The translations under genes were made by a program, and so were the position numbers. A stretch of 64,000 bases of DNA from Phyto melanocephala (taxonomy: Eukaryota; Arthropoda; Insecta; Diptera; Rhinophoridae): the NCBI GenBank assembly GCA_941918925.1, contig OW799233.1, positions 156,840,845 through 156,904,844 on the forward strand, given 5' to 3'. Of this stretch, positions 33,774-45,500 are shown piece by piece. Under the pieces are notes generated by a model. It had not been told where the DNA came from, did no database searches, and saw only the letters and a list, made by a program, of their open reading frames with translations. The first letter of the stretch is position 1; each line of letters starts with the position of its first letter.

Positions 33774-36684
33774 ATGAATAGTAATACAAATGATCAAATA
33801 GATAGTACAAATGCTCCAAAAGTGATTAATATGTTACAAAAACGTGATTTGCCCCAAGTGCACAATAACTCTTCTAATTATGGTCAGCACTCGTCTAATT
33901 TGAGTTGTAAGACCAGAATGGGATCAAAACTCAAATTGGGCTTAGGTGTTAATGCACAGACAGGACGTTTACAGTGGTGTCCTGGATTTACATGTTGTAA
34001 ACTCTTAATTATAATTCCAGTTATAATGCTGCCTATAACATTAGTTCTAATACTCCTCATGCGCATGGATGGCATGCTTATGGCACTGCAAATGCATCAA
34101 AAGCATAAAAGTCAAGCGAGATATGAACAAGAACCAGTTTATTTGGAAGATTACGATAGTTCTTTGGACAATGATCCCTTTCAGGACATGATCAATGAAC
34201 AGTTGTTGGTACCTTTAGATAAGAAGAAATTGCGCAGTGAAGCGGAGAGAATCAAAAGATGTATCTCGTTTAAGTTTGGTTTAAGTGAGAACATGGATAT
34301 GGAAGATCGTGATATAATGAAAGATGCCCGTACATCTTTTTTGCCTCGAGATACTACCGCTATACCAAGAGAATGCTTAGAGAACATAAATCATAATGCA
34401 CATATGAGCTATAAAGACCTCGAATTGGAAGGCCTAATCGAATCGTATGGCAGACGAAGACTTAGAAGGGATGAAACTTATAAAGTTGAAGCTGGCAATT
34501 TAGCGAAAGTATTAACTAATGTTGATGCTGAGAATCCCAACGAAGAATCTTCCAAGTCAGCTTTCGACGATGACGATGATGATGCTAGTTTAATTGAAAC
34601 CACTTCTAGCTTGCAAACTTTTTGGAATGCTCAGGGTACTAAGGAGACTATACGTGAGGCTCAAGCTCGCACAATGAAGAAATATATGGATGAGTCTGTA
34701 GAGCCTTGTACAGATTTCTATAAATACGTTTGTGGTAATTGGGAAAAGCACCATCCCATACCCAAAGATAAGGCTGGTTTTGATACCTTTGAAATGTTAA
34801 GAGAAAATCTAGATGTGGTACTTAAAGAATTATTAGAGTCAAAACCGCATGAAACTTCTCAAGCACCCACCAAAAAGATACAGCTCATTGAATCGAACAC
34901 ATATGAACAACTGTCCAACACTCAGGCAGATATTGTCAAGAGTCTGCAAGAGGAAAGACAGCAGGAACTTCAAAAGGAAAATATACGACAGCAAATAATA
35001 CAGAAACGCAATATTTTAGAAAAAATATTGTCTCGCTATCGCAGACATAGTTTATTTACCAATACAAAAAGAAAACGTTTCTCTAGCAATAATACAGCTG
35101 AAATACATCATTCTGTAACGCAGACTAAACATCACAATCTGTCGAAAGCGCCCCACAGCTCTCAAGAAAATTCTCCTAATAATGAAAATGATTTAGCCCA
35201 ATTAGATGCTCAAACAAAGGCCAGACATTTATATCAATCCTGCACCAACATTAAACTACTGGAGAAGAGAGGCATACAACCTCTTTTGGAACTTGTGAAC
35301 AATCTAGGCGGTTGGCCAGTTTTAGATCCACATTGGAATGCTCAAAATTTCGATTGGCTTAATCTAACGGCTCATTTAAGGCGTTACAATAACGACATAC
35401 TCATAGTGCAGTGGGTTGGTCCTGATATACAAAACTCCGATGAGAATATCATACAATTTGATCAGACTAATTTAGGTCTACCAACACGGGAGTATTTTTT
35501 ACTAGAAATCAATGCCAAGTATTTGCAAGCCTATCAACGATTTATGTCGGAAGTAATGTATAAACTAGGAGCATCTAAGCTTATTGCCATGAACACTGCG
35601 GCTGACCTCATTAGTTTTGAGACTCAATTGGCTTCTATTACGGCGCCAGCGGAAAAACGTCTTAATGTCACTAAGCTCTATCGCAAAATGACCGTAAGTG
35701 AGCTGCATAATAGAATACCTCAAATCGATTGGTCTCGATATTTAAGCATATTGCAACAAAGAACTATAGAGCCCACAGACGAGATTGTTATTTACGCTAC
35801 AGATTATATGGAAAAGCTGGTAAAACTTCTATCTGACACCGATTCCAAAACTATCGCCAACTATTTGCTGTGGCGTTTTGTACGTCACCGTATAAATAAT
35901 GTGGACGATCGGTTCGATGACATCAAGCAAACTTTCTATCATGCTCTTTTTGGGCGCGAGGAAAGTCCCTCACGCTGGAAGGTATGCATTTCGCAAGTAA
36001 ACACCAATATGGGCATGGCGTTGGGTTCCATGTTTGTGCGTAAATACTTCGATGAAAACAGTAAAAAGGATACATTAAAAATGACGCACGAACTGCAACA
36101 AGCATTTCGAGATATACTCAAGACCACCGATTGGTTGGATGCTCAAACTAAACATTTGGCCGAACTTAAAGTCAACGCCATGTCTCTTAAGATAGGCTAT
36201 CCCGACTTTATACTCAACACGAATGAACTAAACGAAAAGTATGCCGGCATAGTCATTGATCCCGACAAATACTTTGAAAATACCATCAATGTCCTGTTAC
36301 ATACCACAAAAATCGAACAGAATAAATTACATGAACCGGTCAACAAAACCACTTGGCAAACGGCCCCAGCCATAGTAAATGCATACTATAGTCGTAACAA
36401 AAATCAAATAATGTTTCCGGCAGGTATTTTACAGCCACCATTTAATCATCGTCATTTTCCTCGTTCGCTGAATTTCGGTGGTATTGGTGTGGTAATTGGT
36501 CACGAATTAACTCACGGCTTTGATGACAAAGGTCGTTTGTTTGATCTGAATGGCAGCATTCACAAATGGTGGTCCGATACAGCCATCAAAGGGTTCGATG
36601 AGAGAGCCAGGTGTATTATATCGCAGTATGGTAACTATACGGTGGGTGAAGTTGGCATAGCGCTGAACGGTGAAAGTACACAAG
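33774..36684 (+). CDS. Peptidase coding exon 1
   Basis: Encodes residues 1-970 plus one base of codon 971, from the first ATG to the donor CAAG|GTAAGT. The open frame runs 972 codons in the genomic DNA only because the intron adds two more before its stop. It contains the membrane anchor, stem and most of the M13 domain, including HELTH. Confidence 0.95.
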
Positions 36685-39600
36685 GTAAGTAGATACTTTT
36701 TGTAAAAAATCTTTATTTTTTTTAAAGTAAAATTTTATAAATTTTTTTTAACAAAAAAAAATTGAATAAAGGTGTCCTAAGTTTTGCATTGCATTCGTAA
36801 CACATTTAATTTAAATCAAAGTTAATACTTGTACTGTTTTACGGACACTTTATTTACCAGTTTTTACACTCACAGAATAAAATTATTATAAAAATATTTT
36901 CAAGCAAACGTTTGTTTAAAATTATTTCAATTTTTATAGAAATTTTTTGTAAAATATTTTTATTCTGGCTTAACTTCGTTTTTATTATACCCACCACCAA
37001 AAAAATGGTGGGGGTATATTCATTTTGTCATTCCGTTTGTAACACATCGAAATAACCATTTTAGACCCCATAAAGTATATATATTCTGAATCAGGGTTTG
37101 ATTTGATGACGATCTAGCTATGTCCGTCCGTCTGTCCGTCTGTTGAAAGCACGATAGAGGTCGCACCGAAAAATCTAGGGGGCTCAAATTTTGCCAGAAT
37201 CTTTCTTATAGACAAGGTTTGTTTGGTATTGAAAATGGGCTTAATCGGAATATTAGGAAGAGAGTTATAGCTCGAAAAGCAAGAGTAGGTCGAAAAAACC
37301 GTGTCCTTCGAACATCGAATAAAATGGAATTGTGTCCAAACGCAATAACGTAGACTCATGAAACTGCGAATATATATTTCCTGAGTAAAAACAATATTTT
37401 TCCCCGAAAATTTTCTAAATCTATATATTAGGAGAGGAGTTATCGATCAAAATGTACGAAAATTTATACCGCACAGTGTATTTTTCGGTATATTTAAAAA
37501 CAAAAACGCCATAAAAGCAACAAAATTAGATGTACGACTCTGAAATTTTGCACACTTTGCTTTTTGGTGAGACGCTTTTTTCTAACGGAAAATCAATGTG
37601 CCACGCCCAACGTTTTACCTAAAATTCATATAATTTCTCTATTAATAAAGATTTTGGAATAATAAAGGGCTTTATTGAAACACCTAAGTTGTACTCATCC
37701 GCAAAAATAACTTTGACACGCCTACTATAACGCCCACTTGTCACGTTATTTACCGTTAATGAAATTTAAAAGCTCACAAAACCGCCAAAATTAGAGGTAT
37801 GATGATGAAATTTGCTACGTATATCCCCCTAAGCAATGTCATTACTGTGCCAGAAAATAAAGGTGCCACGCCCACCTCCCATATAACGTTTTACCTAAAA
37901 TTCATATAATTTCTCTATTAATAAAGATTTTGGAATAACAAAGGGCTTTATTGAAACACCTAAGTTGTACTCATCCGCAAAAATAACTTTGACACGCCTA
38001 CTATAACGCCCACTTTTCACGTTATCTACCTTTAATGAAATTTAAAAGCTCATAAAACCGCCAAAATTAGAGTTATGATGATAAAATTTGCTACGTATAT
38101 CCCCCTAGGTAGTGTCATTACTGTGACAGAAAATTAAGGTGCCAAGCCCACTTTTACGCCCACCTCCCATATAACGTTTTACCTAAAATTCATATAATTT
38201 CTCTATTAATAAAGATTTTGGAATAATAAAGGGCTATATTGAAACACCTAAGTTGTACTCATTCACAAAAACAACTTTGACACGCCTACTATAACGCCCA
38301 CTTTTCACGTTATCTAATGTTAATGAAATTTAGAAGCTCATAAAACCGCCAAAATTAGAGGTATGATGATGAAATTTGCTACGTATATCCCCCTAAGCAA
38401 TGTCATTACTGTGCCAGAAAATAAAGGTGCCACGCCCACCTCCCATATAACGTTTTACCTAAAATTCATATAATTTCTCTATTAATAAAGATTTTGGAAT
38501 AACAAAGGGCTATATTGAAACACCTAAGTTGTACTCATTCGCAAAAATAACTTTGACACGCCTACTTTAACGCCCACTTTTCACGTTATCTACCGTTAAT
38601 GAAATTTAAGAGCTCATAAAACCGCCAAAATTAGAGATTTGATGATCAAATTTGCTACGTATATCCTTCTAATCAATGTAATTGTTGTGCCAAAAAGTTT
38701 AGGTGACACGTCCACTTTAACGCCTACCTCCCATATAACGGTTTATCTCAAATTCATGTAATTTCTCTTTGACAATGTTTTTTGGAAAATAAAGGACTAT
38801 AAGTTGCGCGAATCAACGACTGATTTTCAAAGTAATTTTGGATAATTTCGTAGCGTTGTTCAAGCGTGAGTCTATTCATGATGATTTGTCAGAGTATACT
38901 GAAACGATAAAAAAAAAATATTTCATCAAATTTTAATTTTTTGTGTTACTTTTTACAATTTAAAGTTCTATCTAGCAAAAAAAAACACCCTTTAGATACT
39001 TTTTTTAAAAAAATTGTATTTTTTTTTAAGTAAAAAATTTTTTAATTTTTTTTTATGCATAATAAGGAAAATTTTGCATTTTTGCGATTGATACTGGATG
39101 CACTTTTTCTCCTATTCAATATCTACAACTTTGTTTCAGACACAAAAGAGATATTCCTCACAGAATACCGAGATATAACCGTGCTAAAGGACAGAAAAAT
39201 GTGATAAAAATAAACCTTGAGCAAAAAAATTCGTATGACCATTAAATTATAATAATTGACAAAACAAATAACGCAGAAGTTTTTAATATCATGTCTTGTA
39301 CTACGCTTAAGAAATTCAGAATGAAAAATTAACACATTTCAACACTTGATTTGACATTTAAATTAGAGCTTGAATGCTGTGAAACTGATAAATTTTACTT
39401 TAAATTTTAAATTGTTTCGTGAATAACATTTGTTTTCAAATTTACACAAAATATTAAATGAGGTTATTAGAATAAGTTTTGAATGTGAGTTAGCAAAATT
39501 ATATTAAAAAAAATAAAACAAACTTCTCCTTCAAAATTTTTTTCTGTGTGTTACGTCATTTTCGCAGTCAAGTTTCATAAGATCAATTGCAGGCTACATA

Positions 39601-42600
39601 TTAATTTTCATACAAAAAAAATTCTTAATAAATTTTAATAAAACTTAAACAACCTTCTACTGGAAAATTTGATTTTTATGGGTTACGTTGTTTTAGCGGT
39701 TATAGCTCGATGTGTAATTTAGTTAACATACCCGTACAAAGCATGAAAATTTGGATATGTTTCATATAATATTAAAAGTTGCTTTACATTTTCATATGTT
39801 TAATACATATTTAAACCTCACTGGTCCCTGTGTTGATACAAATTTTTCTCAGTAATCCTTTAACCGAATTTTTGGTCTTGGCTGTAAGATACATTTCGAA
39901 TTATAGTCAATAAATCTGTTTAAAAAATTGTCAATCATTACTTTATAAAATAACTAGCTAATACCCGGTGTGCTTTGCCAACCCAAATTTTAGTATTTAA
40001 TTCATATGGCAGGTGCCACGCCCACTATTGTTAATGCACCCATTTTTTCCATAAATGTTTATTCGAATATCAAAGTTGCTTTTGCAAAATTTTACTACTC
40101 TAATCGATATCGTTTTCCAGATATACGAGTTTTAGTATTTAATTCATATGGTAGGTGCCACGCCCACTATTGTTAATGCACCCATTTTTTCCATAAATGT
40201 TTATTTGAATATCAAAGTTGCTTTTGCAAAATTTTACTACTCTAATCGATATCGTTTTCCAAATATACGAATTTTAGTATTTAATTCATATGGTAGGTGC
40301 CACGCCCACTATTGTTAATGCACCCATTTTTTCCATAAATGTTTATTTGAATATCAAAGTTGCTTTTGCAAAATTTTACTACTCTAATCGATATCGTTTT
40401 CCGAATTTTAGTATTTAATTCATATGGTAGGTGCCACGCCCACTATTGATAATTCATATATTTCTTGCCTCAATGCTCATTTGGGTGTCAAAGTTGCTCT
40501 TGCGAAATTTTACTACTCTAATCGATATCGTTTTTCAAATATACGAATTTTAGTATTTAATTCATGTGGCCACGCCTACTATTGCAAGTCCGCCCATTTT
40601 TTACCCAAATATTCGTGTGGATGTCAAAGTTTACCGTACTTTATTTGAAGACTCTGGCTGCATTAACTTTCGTGATATATAATATTTAATACTTATTCTT
40701 TAATAGGGCGTGGCAACCCGCCCACTTACAATTTCAAACCAAAGTATAGCCTATAGTTCCTTCCAGACATACAGAAAGATTCTGTGAAAATTTCAATGAA
40801 ATCGGTCCAGCCGTTTAACCGTCTATAAAGCACAAACAATCATACAAACATATAAACATACAAACACACATTGATTTTTATATATATAGAAGATAAGCTA
40901 ATTCAAACCGGTTGCATATCGGTGTTGTTAATATTGTTTTAGGTTCTGTGGAATAAAGGAATAACTGCTAAAATCGACATAAGCTTAAATTAAGTTAATA
41001 ACACTAATTTAAACTTGTGATTGAACTAAATATACGAGAACCGATATGCTCTTTGATTTATTTAAAAGGATATTAATTTATAAAAATTACTTCAAAAATT
41101 TAAATGTGGTTTCCTGTAAAGTAATAACAAGAGACATAAGCAGTTTTTTATTATTGCTACAGAACTGTTGCGCGAGAAAAATTTAATTTTGTCTGCGTGA
41201 TGGTATAATTTTTGGTTTTATCATTCTGGTGTATTATCTTTCTCATAGAGAAACTTTTCGGTTTTAAAAAAAATTAACTAAATTTATTAGAAAAAAATAT
41301 CAAATCAATTAAAATAATTATTAAGTCTAAATTTATATTTATTTTAATCGTATTTAAATTGCTGGAATACAAATATTATGCACAAATCGAAAAATATATT
41401 TTATGTCGAGAAGTTACAAAAAAAATAAAAAAAAATTCAAATAATATACATATAAAATAAAAAATAAAAAATAAATTTTTGGCTCAGCTGAGATTCGATG
41501 CCACGTTTACTCTAACCCCAGGATACCACGTTTGTATGTATGTTGTTGTTGTCGTCAAAAAAACGAGGTGGTCGTGGTTTTTTCCTCATATCTCAGTTGT
41601 TTATGTACCGATTTTCATGATTTTTAATACCGATCTGCTCCCGAATATTTTTTTATTTTAATACCTCACGCGGATCCAGGCGATGTCGGGGGGCTTCCAA
41701 AAGTTGGTTTCAACATACACACGGACAGACTGACAGAGCTTAATCGACTCCCCTATTCATAAGCTTTCAAAAAATATATACTTTATGGAGTCGGAAATTA
41801 AAATTGTAGAAATTTCGGAGTAACAAACCTATATATTATATGTGAAGGGTATAAAAAAGAACCAACAAATAATTAGTAAATTTACAATAAGTGTTAACTG
41901 TCGTATTGTAGTAATTTTCTAAAATTTTAAAATTAATAAAAAGAATTGCATTGTAAATTGTCCGATGAATGATAAAAATGATAAAGTGTCAGTATGGCAA
42001 TTAGCACACCTTGTGAATTAACCAAATTCATCATAAAGTTTATATTATTATAATGCTTAGTTTTTGTTCCAGTTTTTGTGAATATTATAGAGTTATAAGT
42101 GTCATCCAAACAGAATTAAAATAATAAAAATATCACCATACACGCGTCAACAAAAACAAGCGGCAACGCTGATCAAATATATTTATTAATTTCTATAAGC
42201 AGTTGTTTTTTTGTTGAGCTTGAGATCACTTTCTTTTATAAAAATAGCTTTAATTTTATTTTCCAATTCCAATATTTTCAACAATTAACAATTAAAATAT
42301 TAGAATTGTTCAAAAAACAAATTTTTAAAAAGGCGGGAAAATTTTTTTGTTTACATTTAAAATTTTAAAAAATTTAAAAAAAAAATTTTAAATTTTAAAA
42401 ATTTGTTTTTTGAACAATTCTAATATTTTAATTGTTAATTGTTGAAAATTGTTAAAACTTTCCCTGAAGAAGCTACCCAATGTGGTAGCGAAATATCGGA
42501 AAATAAAATTAAAACTATTTTTATAAAAGAAAGTGATCTCAAGCTCAACAAAAAAGCAACTGCTTATATAAATTAAAAATATCGAAAACATTCATTTATT

Positions 42601-44587
42601 ATATTTATTAATTTCTTTAATTCTCGTCATGTAAAATATGAGAGTCTACCTAAATTTGTGCTAAATATTTTGTTTTATAAACTTTGATTCTATATAAAAA
42701 CTAGAAAAGCCCGGCGCGCGATGCTACGCCCCTTAATGAATAAAAATGCATTCTGAATTTTAATTGAATATCAAGTGCAAAAAGCTAAAAATTATAATTT
42801 TTTTAATGGGCGAGGCACTGCCAACTTTTCTAATCACGAAACTGTATAGTCATGACAGCTCAATATGTGTGCAAAGTTTCAGAAAAATCGGTCAAATTCA
42901 CGTAGCTGAAAATAATGACTTTTTTTTATGGGCGGAACTGCCCACTTTTCTAGTCACGAAATTGTATAATCATGAGAGCTTAATATGTGCGTGCAAAGTT
43001 TTAGAAAAATCGGTAAAGTTCAGGTAGCTGAAAATGATAACTTTTTTAATGGGCGTGGCAATGCCTTCTTTTCTTATCACGAAAGTGTAAAGTCATGACA
43101 GCTCAATATGTGTGCATGGTTTCAGAAAAATTGGTACAGTGCAAGAACCTCAAAATTATAACTTTTTTTTATGGGCGTGGCCCCGCCCACTTTTCTAATC
43201 ACGAAATTATAAAGGCATGACAGCTCAATATGTGTGCAAAGTTTGCACGGGTGGTACCGCACAAATTAAAAAAGCTCTCCCTGTGATAGTACTCAAGACA
43301 TATGATGCTAAAAATTCACTTTGTATGGGAGCTACCATGCCCACTTATCCGATCCCGCCCATTTTCGGCATGGCTACTCACATTAATAATAGAAGGCCTC
43401 ACATAAATTTAAGAAGCTTTCCCTGTGATAGTACTCAGGATATGTGATATTAAAAATTCACTTTGTATGGGAGCTACCACGCCCACTTATCCGATCCCGC
43501 CCATTTTCGGCATGGCTACTCACATTAATAATAGAAGGTCTCACATAAATATAAAAAGCTTTCCCTGTGATAGTACTCAGGATATATGATATTAAAAATT
43601 CACTTTGTATGGGAGCTACCACGCCCACTTATGCGATCCTGCTCATTTTCGGTACGGCTACATATAGTAACAACAAATGATGTCGCACAAATTTTCGAAG
43701 CTCTCCCTTTCATAGTTATCAAGATATATGATGTTAAAAATTCACTTTGTATGGGAAGTGCCACGCCCACTTCATTAAGGAATATAAAAAATAGTTATAA
43801 ACCTATTCTCAGCCCAATAAAATGTGTATGCAGAATTTCATTGAAATCGGTTCAGCCGTTTCGGAGGAGTTTGGTGACAAACACTGTGACACGTGAATTT
43901 TATATAAAAATACTCCATAAGTAATTTAATTTTTTTGATAATACAATAAGTTTAAACTGTATTAGTTTCTTTATTCTACCCGGGGAGTTTCAATATCAGC
44001 GAATGATATCAAGTGATATTTTTTTACCTTAACGAACTAATTATTTAATAAACAAAACTTAAATGCTTTTAAATTTTACGTAAAAATTAATAATGTATAA
44101 ACAAAAATTTATCCAAAATTTTTTACTGCGTTATATTTTTAATTTTATCACTATTATGACAACACTGACAGATATAAACCCTACTATTATCTGAGTGTAA
44201 AAAAAATCCTACATAGAACACACATTTCTAATTGCTTTTTTCTACATCTTGTTTCTTTTAGGTGAAAATATTGCCGACAATGGTGGCATACGACAAGCAT
44301 TTCATGCCTACCAAAAATGGCTAGAAGAAAATCCTCAGGAAGCCTTAGATGAACGCCTCCCTGGCATTAATATGACGGCTGAACAATTGTTCTTTTTGAA
44401 TTTTGGACAAGTTTGGTGTGGTGCTATGCGACCAGAAGCCGTACGCAATAAACTGAATACTGCCATACATAGTCCGGGCAGATTTCGTGTTATTGGAACC
44501 TTATCGAATTCTTTAGAATTTGCGAAACAATTTAATTGCCCATTGGGATCGCCAATGAACCCAACACGCAAATGTAGTGTATGGTAG
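33774..44587 (+). CDS. Neprilysin-like M13 zinc metallopeptidase (two coding exons)
   Basis: A membrane-bound peptidase expected to cleave small extracellular peptides. Coding parts are 33774-36684 and 44262-44587; the join (ACACAAG|GTGAAAAT) restores a Gly codon and gives 1,078 residues. A 74-residue cytoplasmic N-terminus is followed by a signal-anchor (about 75-96, [20 protein letters not shown]), a 215-residue stem, and the M13 domain from C312 ([12 protein letters not shown]). Active-site elements are NAYY (869-872), HELTH (910-914) with two zinc His, ENIAD (E972 third zinc ligand, D976) and the C-terminal CSVW. Spacing matches neprilysin (41 residues from N869 to H910, 62 from H910 to E972). 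About 100 extra residues (365-480), lysine/glutamine-rich and coiled-coil-like, are inserted in the domain. Basic RRRLRR (227-232), RYRR (421-424) and KRKR (432-435) could be proprotein convertase sites. The catalytic set is complete, so it is probably active. Which fly Nep paralogue it is, I cannot say. Confidence 0.95.
36986..38797 (+). mobile_element. Helentron-like repeat family A, copy 3 (3' truncated, expanded tandem core)
   Basis: Starts TATACCCACCACCAAAAAAA. The core module starting AACGTTTTACCTAAAATTCA recurs at about 37609, 37885, 38173, 38449 and (diverged) 38737, a ~280-bp unit repeated in tandem. The copy stops abruptly at about 38797, before the nested MITE and 3' hairpin seen in other copies. 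Confidence 0.75.
39954..40893 (-). mobile_element. Non-autonomous Helitron with 142-bp tandem core
   Basis: Minus-strand orientation: starts TCTTCTATATATATAAAAAT and ends GCACACCGGGTATTAGCTAG|T, with CTAG at plus positions 39954-39957. The interior has five tandem units beginning about 39988, 40130, 40272, 40406 and 40548, each with GTGCCACGCCCACTATTG. No coding capacity. The ends and A/T insertion fit Helitrons. Confidence 0.75.
41370..41858 (-). mobile_element. Family B Helentron-like repeat, 5' part
   Basis: On the minus strand it begins TATACCCTTCACATATAATA and carries the family B blocks TTTGTTACTCCGAAATTTC, GACTCCATAAAGTATATA, GGGGAGTCGATTAAGC and, near its end, CCACGACCACCTCG and GGCATCGAATCTCAGCTGAG, all present in the same order in 48718-49375. 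The 3' hairpin end is missing. Confidence 0.7.
42182..42575. repeat. Large inverted repeat, possible Penelope-type terminal repeats
   Basis: The left arm (42182-42330) and right arm (about 42396-42575) are inverted copies sharing GTTGAGCTTGAGATCACTTT, CTTTTATAAAAATAG, TTTAATTTTATTTTCC and AACAATTAACAATTAAAATA. The right arm has about 45 extra bases that include the degenerate hammerhead-like core. Arms in inverted orientation around a short AT-rich spacer resemble the inverted terminal repeats of Penelope-like elements, but no reverse transcriptase is present. Confidence 0.6.
42464..42493 (+). ncRNA. Degenerate hammerhead-like core
   Basis: CTGAAGA (one change from CTGATGA), one extra A, a 6-bp stem GCTACC/GGTAGC (42472-42477 with 42484-42489), then GAAA (42490-42493). 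It is the same layout and nearly the same stem as 28606-28635. The change in the conserved CTGATGA would be expected to abolish cleavage. Confidence 0.4.
42701..43915 (-). mobile_element. Non-autonomous Helitron, relative of the copy at 10489
   Basis: On the minus strand the 3' end is CGCGCGCCGGGCTTTTCTAG|T (CTAG at plus 42701-42704), and the 5' region reads TTTTTATATAAAATTCACGT then GTCACAGTGTTTGTCACC. There are two tandem modules: ~100-bp units with CATGACAGCTCAATATGTGT (42830-43250) and ~135-bp units with CACTTTGTATGGGAGCTACC (43270-43780). The first module is shared with the Helitron at 10489-11295. Non-coding. Confidence 0.75.
44262..44587 (+). CDS. Peptidase coding exon 2 (last)
   Basis: Acceptor TTTCTTTTAG|GTGAAAATATT. 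Encodes GENIADNGG with the third zinc ligand Glu and the transition-state Asp, and runs to CSVW and TAG at 44585-44587. C-terminal CxxW is the usual M13 ending. Confidence 0.95.
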
Positions 44588-45500
44588 TTAAAGGGACAGA
44601 CTGCAATTAACGCAAAACAAAAATAACACAGCAAAGCAACTAACTACAAGCAATGAGCATTAAATGTTAAACACCATAATTGAATAATAATTACAAATTT
44701 ATACAGTATTTAATTGCATACATTCTCCAACAAACATTATCATTACCATCAGTAAGAGCATTATCATTCTCAAGAATTTTATTACAGTGACAGAAGAAAT
44801 TGTCGAAATTTATGTTCCTTTTACAAGCATAAGCATATACACACAAGCAGCCTCTTTAATCGAAAATAACTACTCGTACGAACGTGTGTTTTCAACCGTA
44901 ATTCTTTTTCACTTTTTGGTCGTTAAAACTGCGGTTCATCAACGTTACGTTTTACGAGGTTACTGTTATCTAAATTGTCTTTAATTAAAATTATTGACCA
45001 TAACACTGTATATATAGTCGTATGTGTATAGTCAGTCCGCTATACACATCCAAACACCTAAATACATATACTCATTCTTAACAATGACTGACTAAGCTGC
45101 AAAGTGTGTGTGTGTTATAAGAATAACGGAATAACAATTGCCTTTAGAATGTGAGTATACTTCTATAAGTATGTATGTGTATATGTATTTACATAAATAT
45201 TTATGTTTCTATCAATGCAAAACAGTGTGGATCATATGAACTATTAAGACAAATTCTTAAATTAAATTTTTATTTTAATTTTTTTTTTTTTTTTTCAAAT
45301 AGAAAATTTATAATATTTTTTTAGAATATTTACTTATAAAAAATGTTAGGTTTACTTCTTATTATCTGATTGTCTTTATATTGATTGCTTCATTTAAAAA
45401 GGGCGTATGTAGATTTTTTGTTGCTTTACAGGAAAACGAAAAAATAGAACTTTTCAAATTTATGTGAGTTCGGTCTTTTTTATGTGGCTTTAAATCCAGT
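44588..45500. other. 3' flank of the peptidase gene
   Basis: Presumed 3' UTR followed by intergenic AT-rich DNA. ATTAAA at about 44659 is a possible polyadenylation hexamer. A TATGTATGTGTATATGTAT microsatellite is near 45170-45190. No further gene seen. Confidence 0.45.

Larger units (their letters stand above)
36685..44261 (+). other. 7.6-kb peptidase intron packed with mobile elements
   Basis: Donor GTAAGT at 36685 and acceptor TTTCTTTTAG ending at 44261. It holds family A copy 3, a minus-strand Helitron (39954-40893), a family B fragment (41370-41858), an inverted repeat with a decayed hammerhead-like core (42182-42575) and a second Helitron (42701-43915). The remaining stretches (38798-39953, 40894-41369, 41859-42181, 43916-44261) are AT-rich and show nothing I can name. 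Confidence 0.85.

Noticed and set aside
36685..36692. Reading the peptidase as a 972-residue intronless protein
   Set aside because: The frame ends right after a perfect GTAAGT donor. A protein ending there would lack the third zinc ligand and the C-terminal CSVW, both of which are encoded in frame at 44262-44587.
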